A stretch of 64,000 nucleotides of DNA from Myxococcales bacterium (GTDB lineage Bacteria; Myxococcota; UBA727; GCA-2721815): positions 1 through 64,000 of the forward strand of contig PBLQ01000021.1 of assembly GCA_002721815.1 (NCBI GenBank), read 5' to 3'. Of the stretch, positions 17,262 to 25,885 are shown in pieces (the stretch's first letter is position 1; each line of letters begins with the position of its first letter). The translations under genes were made by a program, and so were the position numbers. The notes under the pieces are model-generated. The model did not search any database. It was given only the letters and a program-made list of their open reading frames with translations, and was not told where the DNA came from.

Positions 17262-18434
17262 ATGAACCCGCGCATGTGGTGCAGCCTTATGACCTTCCTG
17301 TTCGTTTGGGCGAACGGTACCGCTTTGGTTCATGCCGGCGAAATCGAAACCAAACAAAATCAGATGACGGTGATTCAGGCCGAATTGGCGCAAAACCGCA
17401 AAGCGCTCAAAGATTTGCGCAACCAGAAAAAATCTCTTTTGGATGCGTTGGGCAACTTGGATGAATCGCTGTCTAAACTAGAAAAAGAAAAATTTCGAAC
17501 CGAGGAAATGAGCCAACAACTTGAAGCCGATCTGAAAAGACTGAGCACCGAACAGGTGGATGCCGAAGCTTTATACAATCAATTGAAAACACGGGTTCAA
17601 AATCGGCTCAAGGGTTTGTACGTCATGGGTCAAGGTCGTACCGCCCGCTTACTGCTCGATGCACAAAACCATTCTGAACTGGCCATGCGTCGTTTTATGT
17701 TGGAGAAAATGACCCAAGATGATTTGTCTTTGTTCCAAAAGCACGATGAGGCGCTCAAAACCATTTTACGAATTCGGCGAGAAAAGAAGGATGCCCTCAC
17801 CTCCATGCGCGCCACGGAGAAAGCGCTCCAAATTCAGCTTAATTTACTGAAAGAGGTGCGTGGCGAGCGCCAAAAAGCCATCGACCAAGTGTTGCAGGAC
17901 CGGCGTTTGGCCCGACGCAGGGCATGGGAGCTGAGAAAGCGTTACGAGGCATTGGCAGAGCTGGTGGCTTCGTTAATCCAAGAAAAGGCGCTTAAGGACA
18001 TGCACGCTATGCCCGGTTTGGCGTTGTTCAAAATGCGAAAAAGACTGAACTGGCCCGTAAGTGGTGAGATAATAAGACGTTTCGGGAAGAAAAAAGATAA
18101 GAAAACCGGTGCCACCCACATCTCCAAAGGTTTGCACATTCGGGCGAAAATGGGCGAGGACGTGAAGGTTTTTGCGGCCGGAACGGTGGTTCATGTGGGT
18201 TGGATGCGGGGTTTTGGACGAATTATCATCATTAACCACGGTGAAAGCGTCCATTCCTTGTTCGCACATCTTTCAGATGCATTGGTGATGGCGGGGGACC
18301 AGGTTCCCTCAGGCGCCGCGATTGGAAAAGTGGGGGATACAGAGAGTTTGGATGGCCCCAAACTGTATTTTGAGTTGCGCCACCGTGGGCAAGCTAAAAA
18401 CCCGCTGAAATTGCTGAAGACTGCAGGCTCATGA
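17262..18434 (+). CDS. envC: EnvC-like murein hydrolase activator (coiled coil plus LytM)
   Basis: A 390-residue periplasmic protein: signal peptide to about residue 25 (cleavage near VHAG), long coiled coils at about 27-110 and 150-245, and a LytM/M23 fold at about 265-385. The LytM zinc-binding set is degenerate: where active enzymes have H-x-G-x-D this protein has ISKGLHI, though VHSLFAHL keeps two histidines. E. coli EnvC also lacks the catalytic residues and activates amidases instead of cutting peptidoglycan. The gene begins at the base after the ftsX stop codon, the expected operon for an FtsEX-controlled activator. A weak hydrolase activity cannot be excluded from sequence. Confidence 0.85.
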   Translation: MNPRMWCSLMTFLFVWANGTALVHAGEIETKQNQMTVIQAELAQNRKALKDLRNQKKSLLDALGNLDESLSKLEKEKFRTEEMSQQLEADLKRLSTEQVDAEALYNQLKTRVQNRLKGLYVMGQGRTARLLLDAQNHSELAMRRFMLEKMTQDDLSLFQKHDEALKTILRIRREKKDALTSMRATEKALQIQLNLLKEVRGERQKAIDQVLQDRRLARRRAWELRKRYEALAELVASLIQEKALKDMHAMPGLALFKMRKRLNWPVSGEIIRRFGKKKDKKTGATHISKGLHIRAKMGEDVKVFAAGTVVHVGWMRGFGRIIIINHGESVHSLFAHLSDALVMAGDQVPSGAAIGKVGDTESLDGPKLYFELRHRGQAKNPLKLLKTAGS

Positions 18435-18483
18435 GAAAGCAAAGGTTGGATCTGCCTCAAACTCGTGTTAGCGTGATCCCGCT

Positions 18484-18831
18484 ATGAGTGAAGAAAACAA
18501 CCAAAACCGTCGACGGCACCCGCGGGTCAAAGTACCCATGTTGGTGCAATACCGAATCGAAAACGTTCCAGAATTACAAACGGACTACACCGCTGATTTT
18601 TCGGAAAGTGGCGCCCTGATTTACACCGATAAGGTCACTGAGGCAGGTGCCAAGGTTTTCGTCCATATCACCACAAGAATCGGGGAATTTCTCGAAGCTG
18701 AGGGGAAGGTGGTTCGCACCATTGATGGTAAGTTGGCCATCGAGTTGGACCAAGCCTCCGATGAGGTGAAAACCTCCCTGAGAAACGCAGTGGCAGACGC
18801 CCAGGCTGCGCCCCGAATGGAAAACGACTAA
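18484..18831 (+). CDS. PilZ-domain protein (probable c-di-GMP sensor)
   Basis: A 115-residue single-domain protein. It has the RRRHPRVKV segment (the R-x-x-x-R c-di-GMP motif) at about residues 9-17 and the DFSESGAL form of the D/N-x-S-x-x-G motif at about 39-46. PilZ proteins bind cyclic di-GMP and alter motility, adhesion or polysaccharide output by protein contact. The gene follows the EnvC-like gene by 49 bases and precedes a Crp/Fnr regulator by 10 bases, suggesting a small signalling pair. Confidence 0.88.
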   Translation: MSEENNQNRRRHPRVKVPMLVQYRIENVPELQTDYTADFSESGALIYTDKVTEAGAKVFVHITTRIGEFLEAEGKVVRTIDGKLAIELDQASDEVKTSLRNAVADAQAAPRMEND

Positions 18832-18841
18832 AGGAAAACGT

Positions 18842-19516
18842 ATGACAAGTTTTAATCTGACGGATGTGGGCCTTTTTGGTGGCCTCTCAGATGAAGACAG
18901 CAAAAATGTGGCTGCGTTGATGACCAGTCACCGGTTTGAAAAAGGCGACAAAATTGTGGCCACCGACGATCCCGGTGATGCGCTCTTCGTGATTCAGGCG
19001 GGCAAGGTCAAAGTCTCTTTGTTGGGTAAAAACGGCAAAGAACTCATTTTGGATTTTTTAGAAAGCGGCGACTTTTTTGGCGAAATGAGCCTAGTCGACG
19101 GTGAGCCCCGTTCGGCGAATGTGGTTTGCATGAACAAGTGTACGGTTTTGAGATTGGATCGCCGCGAATTTTTAAAAGCGGTGCGAGCCTATCCCACGGT
19201 GGCCATCAACATCATGACCGAGTTGTGTGTGCGATTGCGTAAGGCTGATAGCACTTTAGGGTCGTTGGCTTTACTCGATGTGTTTGGGCGGGTAGCGCGT
19301 TTTGTTTTAGAGAAAGCGGAAGAAGAGGGTGAAGATCGAGATGAGGGTTTGTGGATTCAAAAATTGCCCTCCCAACAGCAAATGGCCAATCGTTTGGGCA
19401 CCAGCCGAGAGACGGTGTCGCGCGCTTTGAGCGAATTTCACAAACGCGGCTGGCTCGAGAGCCAAGACAAAGGTGTTTTGGTTCGCCCCGAGCTCGATCA
19501 CAACTATCGATTCTAA
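18842..19516 (+). CDS. Crp/Fnr-family transcriptional regulator
   Basis: A 224-residue regulator with a cyclic-nucleotide-binding beta roll at about residues 15-115 (GDALFVIQAGKVKVSLLG, FFGEMSLVDGEPRSANV), a dimerisation helix, and a winged helix at about 165-215. The recognition helix is TSRETVSRALSEF: Arg and Glu in R-E-T-V-x-R are as in E. coli CRP, while Ser before the last Arg is as in FNR. The FGEMSLVDGEPRSA segment matches the phosphate-binding cassette, so cyclic-nucleotide binding is likely; no FNR-type N-terminal cysteines are present. AAGGAAA lies just before the ATG. A TGTGA-N6-TCACA site at 33792-33807 is a plausible target. Confidence 0.9.
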   Translation: MTSFNLTDVGLFGGLSDEDSKNVAALMTSHRFEKGDKIVATDDPGDALFVIQAGKVKVSLLGKNGKELILDFLESGDFFGEMSLVDGEPRSANVVCMNKCTVLRLDRREFLKAVRAYPTVAINIMTELCVRLRKADSTLGSLALLDVFGRVARFVLEKAEEEGEDRDEGLWIQKLPSQQQMANRLGTSRETVSRALSEFHKRGWLESQDKGVLVRPELDHNYRF

Positions 19517-19550
19517 ATTCAATCTATAATTTTTGCAGGAGGCAGTAGAC

Positions 19551-20279
19551 ATGCGTGCAGACGGACGGGAAGCAGCGCAATTGCGACCAGTGGGTTTTGA
19601 GTGCGGCTTTATTGAGCACCACGCCGGATCGGTGGTGGTCTCTTTTGGAAAAACCAGGGTTTTGACCACGGCGACTTTAACCGAAGGGATTCCCCGCTTT
19701 CGAAAAGAAGAAGGCAAGAAGGGATGGCTGACCGCAGAATACGGGATGCTCCCCGCCTCGACTTTAACCCGAAAAAGCCGTGCCAGTTCTCGTGGCCGAC
19801 CTGATGGCCGCAGTGTTGAAATCCAAAGGCTGATCGGCCGGGCATTACGGCAAGTGGTGAATCTCGAAGGTCTTGGTGATCACACCCTTCACATCGATTG
19901 TGATGTGTTGCAGGCCGATGGCGGGACCCGTACTGCATCCATTACCGGTGCCTACGTGGCCGTTGCACTGTGTCTCAAAGATGCCATCGCGCGAAAAGCA
20001 ATCCCGGCGGCGGCATTGGCGAGCGTGCTCACCGATCAGATTGCAGCCATCTCCTTGGGCATCAAAAATGGTCAGGTGCTCACCGATCTTTGTTACGAAG
20101 AAGATGTGGCGGTGGATACCGATTTCAACTTGGTGGCTCGAGGTGATGGTGCCATTGTTGAATTGCAGGGCACGGCCGAAGGGGCCGCCATGCGTCGAGA
20201 AGAGGTGGATCAAATCCTGAATATGGGCTTGGCTTCCATTGAAGAATTATGCCGGTTACAACGGGCTGCTTTGGCATGA
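19551..20279 (+). CDS. rph: Ribonuclease PH
   Basis: The ATG at 19551 has AGGAGG 9 bases upstream; an in-frame TTG at 19533 lies before that ribosome site and is rejected. The product of 242 residues has typical RNase PH segments: RPDGR near the start and within SSRGRPDGRS, IDCDVLQADGGTRTASITG, and DFNLVARGDGAIVELQGTAEG. It trims tRNA 3' ends by phosphorolysis. The rdgB start overlaps its stop (ATGA), a common rph-rdgB arrangement. Confidence 0.95.
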   Translation: MRADGREAAQLRPVGFECGFIEHHAGSVVVSFGKTRVLTTATLTEGIPRFRKEEGKKGWLTAEYGMLPASTLTRKSRASSRGRPDGRSVEIQRLIGRALRQVVNLEGLGDHTLHIDCDVLQADGGTRTASITGAYVAVALCLKDAIARKAIPAAALASVLTDQIAAISLGIKNGQVLTDLCYEEDVAVDTDFNLVARGDGAIVELQGTAEGAAMRREEVDQILNMGLASIEELCRLQRAALA

Positions 20280-20917
20280 ATGCTTCAAAACAGTTTTGGG
20301 TGATGGCCACTCAGAATTCAAAAAAAGCCAAGGAGTTGGTAGCGCTCACCGGTGGACGTGTTGAGGTTAAAACACTCCGGGATCTTGGTTTAGACGACCT
20401 GGAGATCATCGAAGACGGTCACACCTTTGCAGAAAACGCACAAAAAAAATCAGAAACCGTTTGGGCGCATTTGAAGCGCACGGGAGCTGACCTCATGCCC
20501 CATTGGATCATCGCTGACGACAGTGGGTTGTGTGTGGATGCTTTGGGAGGGGCGCCTGGGATTCGTTCAGCCCGCTATGCCTTAGATGCTGGCACCGGTG
20601 AGGGTGACGATGACAACAATACTTTGCTTCTGAACAATTTACGGTCTTTCCCCACGGCTCAAGAACGGCGCGCCCATTTTGCATGTGCCTTGTGTGCCAT
20701 GAATGCCGAAGGACAAATACATGGATTTTACGGTGAGGTGCACGGCTTTATTGGGCATGCGCTCAGCGGGGCAGGTGGGTTTGGCTATGATCCGTTGTTT
20801 TACCCGGACGCGTTTCCCGGACAAACCACTGCGGAAATCAGCGAAGAAAACAAACATGCCATCTCCCATCGCGGGAAGGCATTTCGTGCGTTAGCCGATG
20901 CGCTGTTAGCGAGTTGA
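20276..20917 (+). CDS. rdgB: XTP/dITP diphosphatase (RdgB/HAM1)
   Basis: A 213-residue house-cleaning pyrophosphatase. MATQNSKKAKEL near the start is the substrate loop, DDSGLCVDALGGAPGIRSARYA carries the catalytic Asp and metal region, and GGFGYDPLFYPD and ISHRGKAF close the active site. It removes deaminated purine nucleotides such as dITP and XTP. ATG 20276 overlaps the rph stop by 4 bases, the coupled start; an earlier in-frame ATG at 20249 lies inside rph. Its TGA touches the stop codon of the aldehyde dehydrogenase on the other strand. Confidence 0.94.
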   Translation: MNASKQFWVMATQNSKKAKELVALTGGRVEVKTLRDLGLDDLEIIEDGHTFAENAQKKSETVWAHLKRTGADLMPHWIIADDSGLCVDALGGAPGIRSARYALDAGTGEGDDDNNTLLLNNLRSFPTAQERRAHFACALCAMNAEGQIHGFYGEVHGFIGHALSGAGGFGYDPLFYPDAFPGQTTAEISEENKHAISHRGKAFRALADALLAS

Positions 20918-22483
20918 TTAGGCTTCCTTAATGCCAAACATGCGATTGAGGGCTCCGCGATCCCCTTGAATGGCTGTACGCTGTAGATAAAAATCCAAGC
21001 CACGCAGGCCGCCCAGCTCCTCGCCACCGCCGGCACGTCCAGGACCTCCATGAATAGAGACCGGTAAGACCATGCCCGGGGTCGTGGCTTGATCAGCCAC
21101 TTTCGCATTGCCCCAGTAAACGCGACCGTGAAAGGGGGCGATGCCCATGAGCACGTTTTCCACCCATTTTTTGTCGTTGGAATACAAAGAGGCCACCAAA
21201 GAACCTTGGCCTTTGGCCACCAAAGCGACGGCTTCGTTTTCATCATCATAAGGCATCAGCGTGGACACGGGACCAAAGACTTCCAGGTCGTGGACGGAAG
21301 GGTGTTCTTGGGGTTGATCCACTCTCAAGAGCGCTGGCCCGATGAAATAACCATTGTCGTGATCGATATCCACCAGGTCTGGTTTTTCAGGTGTCCCAAA
21401 GAACATGGTGGCACCGTCTTCGACCAGCTGTCCGATTCCTTTGAGGGCGTCTTCTTTTTGCTGTTGGGTTGCCAATGGGCCAACAGAGACTTCTCGCAGC
21501 ATGGGATTGCCCACTTTGACATCGTTAAAACGCTCGATGAGGTCTTCTTGGACTTGGTCGATCATACCTGCGGGCACAAAAATACGACGAATGGCCGTGC
21601 ACTTTTGCCCGGCTTTTTGGGTGATTTCGGTTTGAAGGTTTCGCAAAAAGAGCTGGTAGGCTTCATCGTCTGCGCCGAGATCGGGGCCAAGAACGGCCGC
21701 GTTTAAGGAGTCGGCTTCAACGTTAAATCCGACGTTGTGATTCACCACGTTGTCATGGCGTCTCAAATATGAACCAGTGGCGGCAGAACCAGTAAAGGCC
21801 ACGGTGTCTTGACCATCCAAAAGTTCAAAAAAGTTTTGTAATGAACCACCCACGAATTGCAGTACGCCATCGGGAAGTACGTTTTGCTCGGTCAAAACCT
21901 TGACCGCTTCACAAGCGAGCAGCGAAGTACTCGTTGCGGGTTTGGTGATGACTGGAACGCCCGCGAGCAGCGCGCAGGCTGCTTTTTCCATCATGCCCCA
22001 CACGGGGAAATTAAATGCGTTGATGTGGAGTGCCACGCCTCGCTTGGGGGTTTTTACATGGTATCCCATGAACCGGGTGGCGCGGGTCAGTGGGTCGGGT
22101 CCGCCATCTACAATGAAGCGTTGTTCGCCCAGGTCTTTTCCGAGTTTCGCGTAATAGGCCAGCGTTCCAATCCCACCATCGATGTCGAATTTGGCATCAC
22201 CCCTGGAGGTGCCTACATTTTCCGTGGAAACATCGATCAGTCGGTCGCGCGCTTCGTGCAGCGCGAGGGACATGGATTTGAGCAGTTGGCCTCGCTCCGC
22301 AAAGGTCATTTCACCCAACGTCTTGGCGCCGGCGGTTTGGGCATGGGCTTTCGCCGCGGCCAAATCCAGACCGTCTGTGCATGCGGTGGCCACATTTTCA
22401 CCCGTGATGGGGTTGTAAAGGGTTTGCTCTTTGCCTTGGCCGTATTGCCACTCTCCACACAGAAATGATTGGACTTGCTTCAC
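20918..22483 (-). CDS. Aldehyde dehydrogenase, dehydroadipyl-CoA semialdehyde type (BoxD/PaaZ-like)
   Basis: The GTG at 22483 has AGGAGG 7 bases upstream and gives a normal N-terminus (KQVQSFLCGEW, 521 residues); a longer frame back to 22558 lacks a ribosome site. Catalytic C295 lies in KAGQKCTAIRR, general-base E256 in FNVEADSLNAA, and K181 in ITKPATSTS. Overall spacing and HINAFNFPVWGM match the ALDH domain of PaaZ or BoxD, which oxidises a CoA-bound semialdehyde in phenylacetyl-CoA or benzoyl-CoA breakdown. The C-terminal MaoC hydratase of PaaZ is absent, favouring the BoxD form. No other aromatic-degradation gene is in the window, so the pathway is inferred. It is transcribed away from the patatin gene. 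Confidence 0.85.
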   Translation of the reverse strand: MKQVQSFLCGEWQYGQGKEQTLYNPITGENVATACTDGLDLAAAKAHAQTAGAKTLGEMTFAERGQLLKSMSLALHEARDRLIDVSTENVGTSRGDAKFDIDGGIGTLAYYAKLGKDLGEQRFIVDGGPDPLTRATRFMGYHVKTPKRGVALHINAFNFPVWGMMEKAACALLAGVPVITKPATSTSLLACEAVKVLTEQNVLPDGVLQFVGGSLQNFFELLDGQDTVAFTGSAATGSYLRRHDNVVNHNVGFNVEADSLNAAVLGPDLGADDEAYQLFLRNLQTEITQKAGQKCTAIRRIFVPAGMIDQVQEDLIERFNDVKVGNPMLREVSVGPLATQQQKEDALKGIGQLVEDGATMFFGTPEKPDLVDIDHDNGYFIGPALLRVDQPQEHPSVHDLEVFGPVSTLMPYDDENEAVALVAKGQGSLVASLYSNDKKWVENVLMGIAPFHGRVYWGNAKVADQATTPGMVLPVSIHGGPGRAGGGEELGGLRGLDFYLQRTAIQGDRGALNRMFGIKEA

Positions 22484-22563
22484 CTGTCGCCTCCTCGCGC
22501 TCGATTGCCCGCTGTTCATAGCCTCGGAGGCTCTTTGAATCAATACAGGATGAGTCATGGCGT

Positions 22564-22592
22564 TTGGCGTTGGCCCAGGGAAGTGGTATGAT
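22564..22592 (+). promoter_or_regulatory. Candidate sigma-70 promoter of the patatin gene
   Basis: TTGGCG at 22564-22569 and TATGAT at 22587-22592 are separated by 17 bases, close to a vegetative promoter, and lie about 37 bases before the patatin start. Found by eye; it overlaps the 5' side of the divergent dehydrogenase gene. Confidence 0.4.
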
Positions 22593-22628
22593 TTTCATCT
22601 TTGATCTTCACAGTTTAGGGGTTCTACG

Positions 22629-23891
22629 GTGGAAAACGCAGGGGTGACGCGCGAAAAAAAAAGGCCGTGGACGGGCCTGGTCCTATCCGGTGGCGGTGCG
22701 CGCGGGGCCTATGAAGCTGGGGTAATTCAGTATTTGCGCACCCAACTGCCGCCTGAGATTCAAAAAAAGATCCATTTCGACATTATTTCGGGCACTTCCG
22801 TAGGGGCCATCAACGCTTGTTTTTTAGCGGCGAACAATCACGTCCCCAAGATTCAAGGGAAAGCCTTGTCCATGATTTGGGAACGGCTGCGGATCGAGGG
22901 CGTGTACCAAATGGGTTGGCGAGAAGTGGCCAACTTGCCCCGTTTTCTTTTGGGGTCACGGGGCCGAGGCACACTGGACAGCACCTTGGGCCCGGGTCGG
23001 CTCGGCGGCTTGTTAAACACTTTGCCCTTGGAGCAGTTGGTGCGACGCGGGAACCGTTGGCGCTACATTTCAAAAAATATCAAAAGTGGAAACCTCCGAG
23101 GGATGGCGCTGAACGCCACCCACATCGCTTCGGGTAAAACCCACGTGTTTGCGCAAACCACCGAAGGGGTGTTGCCCGCTTGGAGCACCGATCCCCAGGT
23201 GGCCGCATTCCATACCGAAATCGGACCCAACCATGCATTGGCCTCAGCGGCCATCCCATGGGTTTTTCCGTCGGTGGAGATCGATGGGGAGCTATATTGC
23301 GACGGCAGTTTGAAACAGAACACACCCATTTCACCTGCTTTACGGCTCGGGGCCGATCGCCTCTTGATGATTGGGCTTCAACCAGAACGGAACAAGCCCA
23401 GTGTGATTCAAGCCGATGATCCTGAAACGGTAGATCATTTCCCGTCGGCGGTTTATCTTTTGGGTAAAATCCTCAGTGCAACATTAGTGGATAAAACTGA
23501 GTATGACATGAAGCGTTTGCAACGTTTTAATGCCTTACTCGATGCCGGTACGGAGGCGTATGGCCCCGAGTTCGAAGATCGCCTGGGCCAAGTGATGAAA
23601 CGCATGCGCGGCGCGCCTTTTCGGAAGATCAAAACGCTGGTGATTCGACCCAGCGAGGAGATTACGCAAGTCACATTGCGACATATCAATGAAGGGACCA
23701 TTTTGTCTCGAGCGGGGGGCTTGGTGGGCTCCATATTCAGGCGCATGGCCGATAGGGGAGGGGATCAAGCATCAGACTTGCTGTCTTATCTGCTTTTCGA
23801 CGGTGAATATGCCGCCGATCTCATTCAACTGGCCATGCGGGATGCCCACGCACAGCGAGAAGAGATCATCGCTTTTTTTGAGGACAATTGA
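22629..23891 (+). CDS. Patatin-like phospholipase
   Basis: A 420-residue protein starting at GTG. The patatin core is clear: the oxyanion-hole motif GGGARGAYEAG at about residues 21-31, nucleophile S57 in GTSVGA, and the catalytic Asp in CDGSLKQNTP at about residue 227. Patatins hydrolyse acyl chains from phospholipids or lysolipids. The C-terminal 180 residues contain a second domain of unknown role. No signal peptide is seen, so it acts in the cytoplasm or is exported by another route. The next gene on the strand is an acyl-CoA dehydrogenase, which could consume released fatty acids; that link is inference from position only. Confidence 0.9.
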   Translation: MENAGVTREKKRPWTGLVLSGGGARGAYEAGVIQYLRTQLPPEIQKKIHFDIISGTSVGAINACFLAANNHVPKIQGKALSMIWERLRIEGVYQMGWREVANLPRFLLGSRGRGTLDSTLGPGRLGGLLNTLPLEQLVRRGNRWRYISKNIKSGNLRGMALNATHIASGKTHVFAQTTEGVLPAWSTDPQVAAFHTEIGPNHALASAAIPWVFPSVEIDGELYCDGSLKQNTPISPALRLGADRLLMIGLQPERNKPSVIQADDPETVDHFPSAVYLLGKILSATLVDKTEYDMKRLQRFNALLDAGTEAYGPEFEDRLGQVMKRMRGAPFRKIKTLVIRPSEEITQVTLRHINEGTILSRAGGLVGSIFRRMADRGGDQASDLLSYLLFDGEYAADLIQLAMRDAHAQREEIIAFFEDN

Positions 23892-23968
23892 TAAGAATAA
23901 CGCTAAATGTTCATAGGATTTAATGGAATGCCTCGATTGCATGGCGCTGATTCGAGGAGGGAGTGCTC

Positions 23969-25885
23969 ATGGTTTCACGCAACTTTTTTACGGATAACGA
24001 AGATTTACAGTTTCACATTCGGGCCACCGATTGGGGGAAGCTGCTGCCTTTATTGGAGGCCTATGAAGACCCCAGCGACGCGTTCACGGACCCCAAAGAA
24101 GCCGCGACTTTCTATGCCGACATGCTAGAAACCATCGGGCAATTCGCAGCTGAGCAGATCGCCCCATTCACTGAAGAGTTGGACAGCCAACACCCTGTGC
24201 AAAACGGTGAAGAAGTGGAAACCGCGCCTCGGTTGGCAAAAATCCTGAACGGCCTGGCTGAAATGGGCGCCATGGGCTTGATGATGCCCCGACGTGTAGG
24301 CGGCTTAAACCTCCCGGTGGTGCTCGGCAGCGCGGTCAGCGAACTTTTGGCCCGGGGTGATGTGTCGGTGATGAGTGCGTACGGTTTTTATGGCGGGGTG
24401 GGCTTGGTCCTGACATCCTACGCCATTGAAGAGGGCAATTTTGAGCTGGATGAGAACAATCGCATCACATCCATGCGTTTCGATGAAGAGTTGAAAAAGA
24501 TTGCGGCCGGCCAGGAATGGGGGGCCATGTTGCTCACCGAGCCCAATGCGGGTTCGGATTTGGCGCAAATTGGGACCAAAGCCGTCGAACAAGAAGATGG
24601 GACGTGGCGCATCAATGGCCAAAAAATTTGGATTACTTCAGGGCACGGTGAGCATCACATTGTGTTGGCGCGTTCTGAGGACCCGGGCAAATTGGGCGGG
24701 CTCAAAGGGCTGTCTCTTTATTACGTGCCCGCTCACATTGAGAAAGATGGGGAGCGAGTTCGCAATGTTGAAATGGGCGGCCTTGAAGAAAAAATGGGCC
24801 AGCACTCTGGTGTGGCGGCGACCATTAATCTCGAAGACAGCGTGGGTTACCTCATTGGACAACGGGGTCATGGTTTCAGAGGCATGTTATTACTCATGAA
24901 CAACGCACGAATTTTGGTGGGCTTTGAAGGGCTTGGAATCATGGAGGCTACATACCGGCAGGCAGAAGATTACGCGAACGAGCGGGTCACCATGGGCAAG
25001 CCCATCGCCAAACACGAAATGATCGCGGACTACTTGGACGAAATGAAAATCACCACCATTGGTCTGCGGGCCTTGTCGTTTGAGGCTGCTGGTAATGAAG
25101 AAATGGCCCATCGGTTGCGGGTGAAACTCAAAATCGAACCGCCTGAAAGCCACGAAGAGAAGCGCGCACTGGAAAAAGAAATTCTGAGTTACAAAAACCG
25201 GGCTCGCATGTCCACGCCATTGATCAAATACGTGGGGGGCGAAGAAGCCGTACGTTTCGCCCGCATGAACATGCAGATTCTGGGTGGTGTGGGCTATATG
25301 AAAGAATACGGCGCAGAAAAATTATTGCGAGACGCCCTTATTTTGCCCATTTACGAGGGGACCAGCCAAATCCAAAGTCTGATGGCCCTCAAAGATAATT
25401 TGCAAAAAGTATTACGCAATCCCACTAAAGCATTGTCGCGTTTTGCAGCCTTGAAACTTGAGGCCGTGACGGGGCGAGACGAAATGGAAAAGGCGCTGGC
25501 GCGGGTTCGTGTGGTTAAGTATTCAGCCATGCAAAGTATTTTCACGCGCATCGTGAGCGACAAATTCGGTGACATGAAAGACAAACCGCTATTGGAATGG
25601 AAAGCCTCGTTCTTGAAAACGTGGGATCCGGCAAAAGATTTTTCTTTTGGTTTGTGGCACGCCGAGCGCCTGACCAAGATTTTATCCATCGTCGCTATTT
25701 CAGAGGCTTTGGTCAGGTTGGCCCGGCGTGTGGCTGACACCGATGATGGTCCACAGCGAAGGGCGTATGCGTTACAGTACATGGAACGTTTCGAGCCCAA
25801 AGCGAAGGGTGTTTTGGAAGAGATTGAGAGCTACGGGCCGTCCTTACTCGATCGTCTTTTGGACCGTACGCCTAAGGACGCATGA
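23969..25885 (+). CDS. Acyl-CoA dehydrogenase
   Basis: ATG 23969 lies 8 bases after a GAGGAGG site; an in-frame GTG at 23963 is too close to it. The product of 638 residues is longer than the common 380-residue form. The FAD-binding segment LLTEPNAGSDLAQI, the WITSGHGEHHIVLAR segment, and the C-terminal YEGTSQIQ with its expected catalytic Glu are clear. Residues after about 500 form the extra C-terminal domain seen in the 600-residue class. It would introduce the 2,3-double bond in acyl-CoA with electrons passing to ETF. The next gene overlaps its stop. Confidence 0.9.
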   Translation: MVSRNFFTDNEDLQFHIRATDWGKLLPLLEAYEDPSDAFTDPKEAATFYADMLETIGQFAAEQIAPFTEELDSQHPVQNGEEVETAPRLAKILNGLAEMGAMGLMMPRRVGGLNLPVVLGSAVSELLARGDVSVMSAYGFYGGVGLVLTSYAIEEGNFELDENNRITSMRFDEELKKIAAGQEWGAMLLTEPNAGSDLAQIGTKAVEQEDGTWRINGQKIWITSGHGEHHIVLARSEDPGKLGGLKGLSLYYVPAHIEKDGERVRNVEMGGLEEKMGQHSGVAATINLEDSVGYLIGQRGHGFRGMLLLMNNARILVGFEGLGIMEATYRQAEDYANERVTMGKPIAKHEMIADYLDEMKITTIGLRALSFEAAGNEEMAHRLRVKLKIEPPESHEEKRALEKEILSYKNRARMSTPLIKYVGGEEAVRFARMNMQILGGVGYMKEYGAEKLLRDALILPIYEGTSQIQSLMALKDNLQKVLRNPTKALSRFAALKLEAVTGRDEMEKALARVRVVKYSAMQSIFTRIVSDKFGDMKDKPLLEWKASFLKTWDPAKDFSFGLWHAERLTKILSIVAISEALVRLARRVADTDDGPQRRAYALQYMERFEPKAKGVLEEIESYGPSLLDRLLDRTPKDA

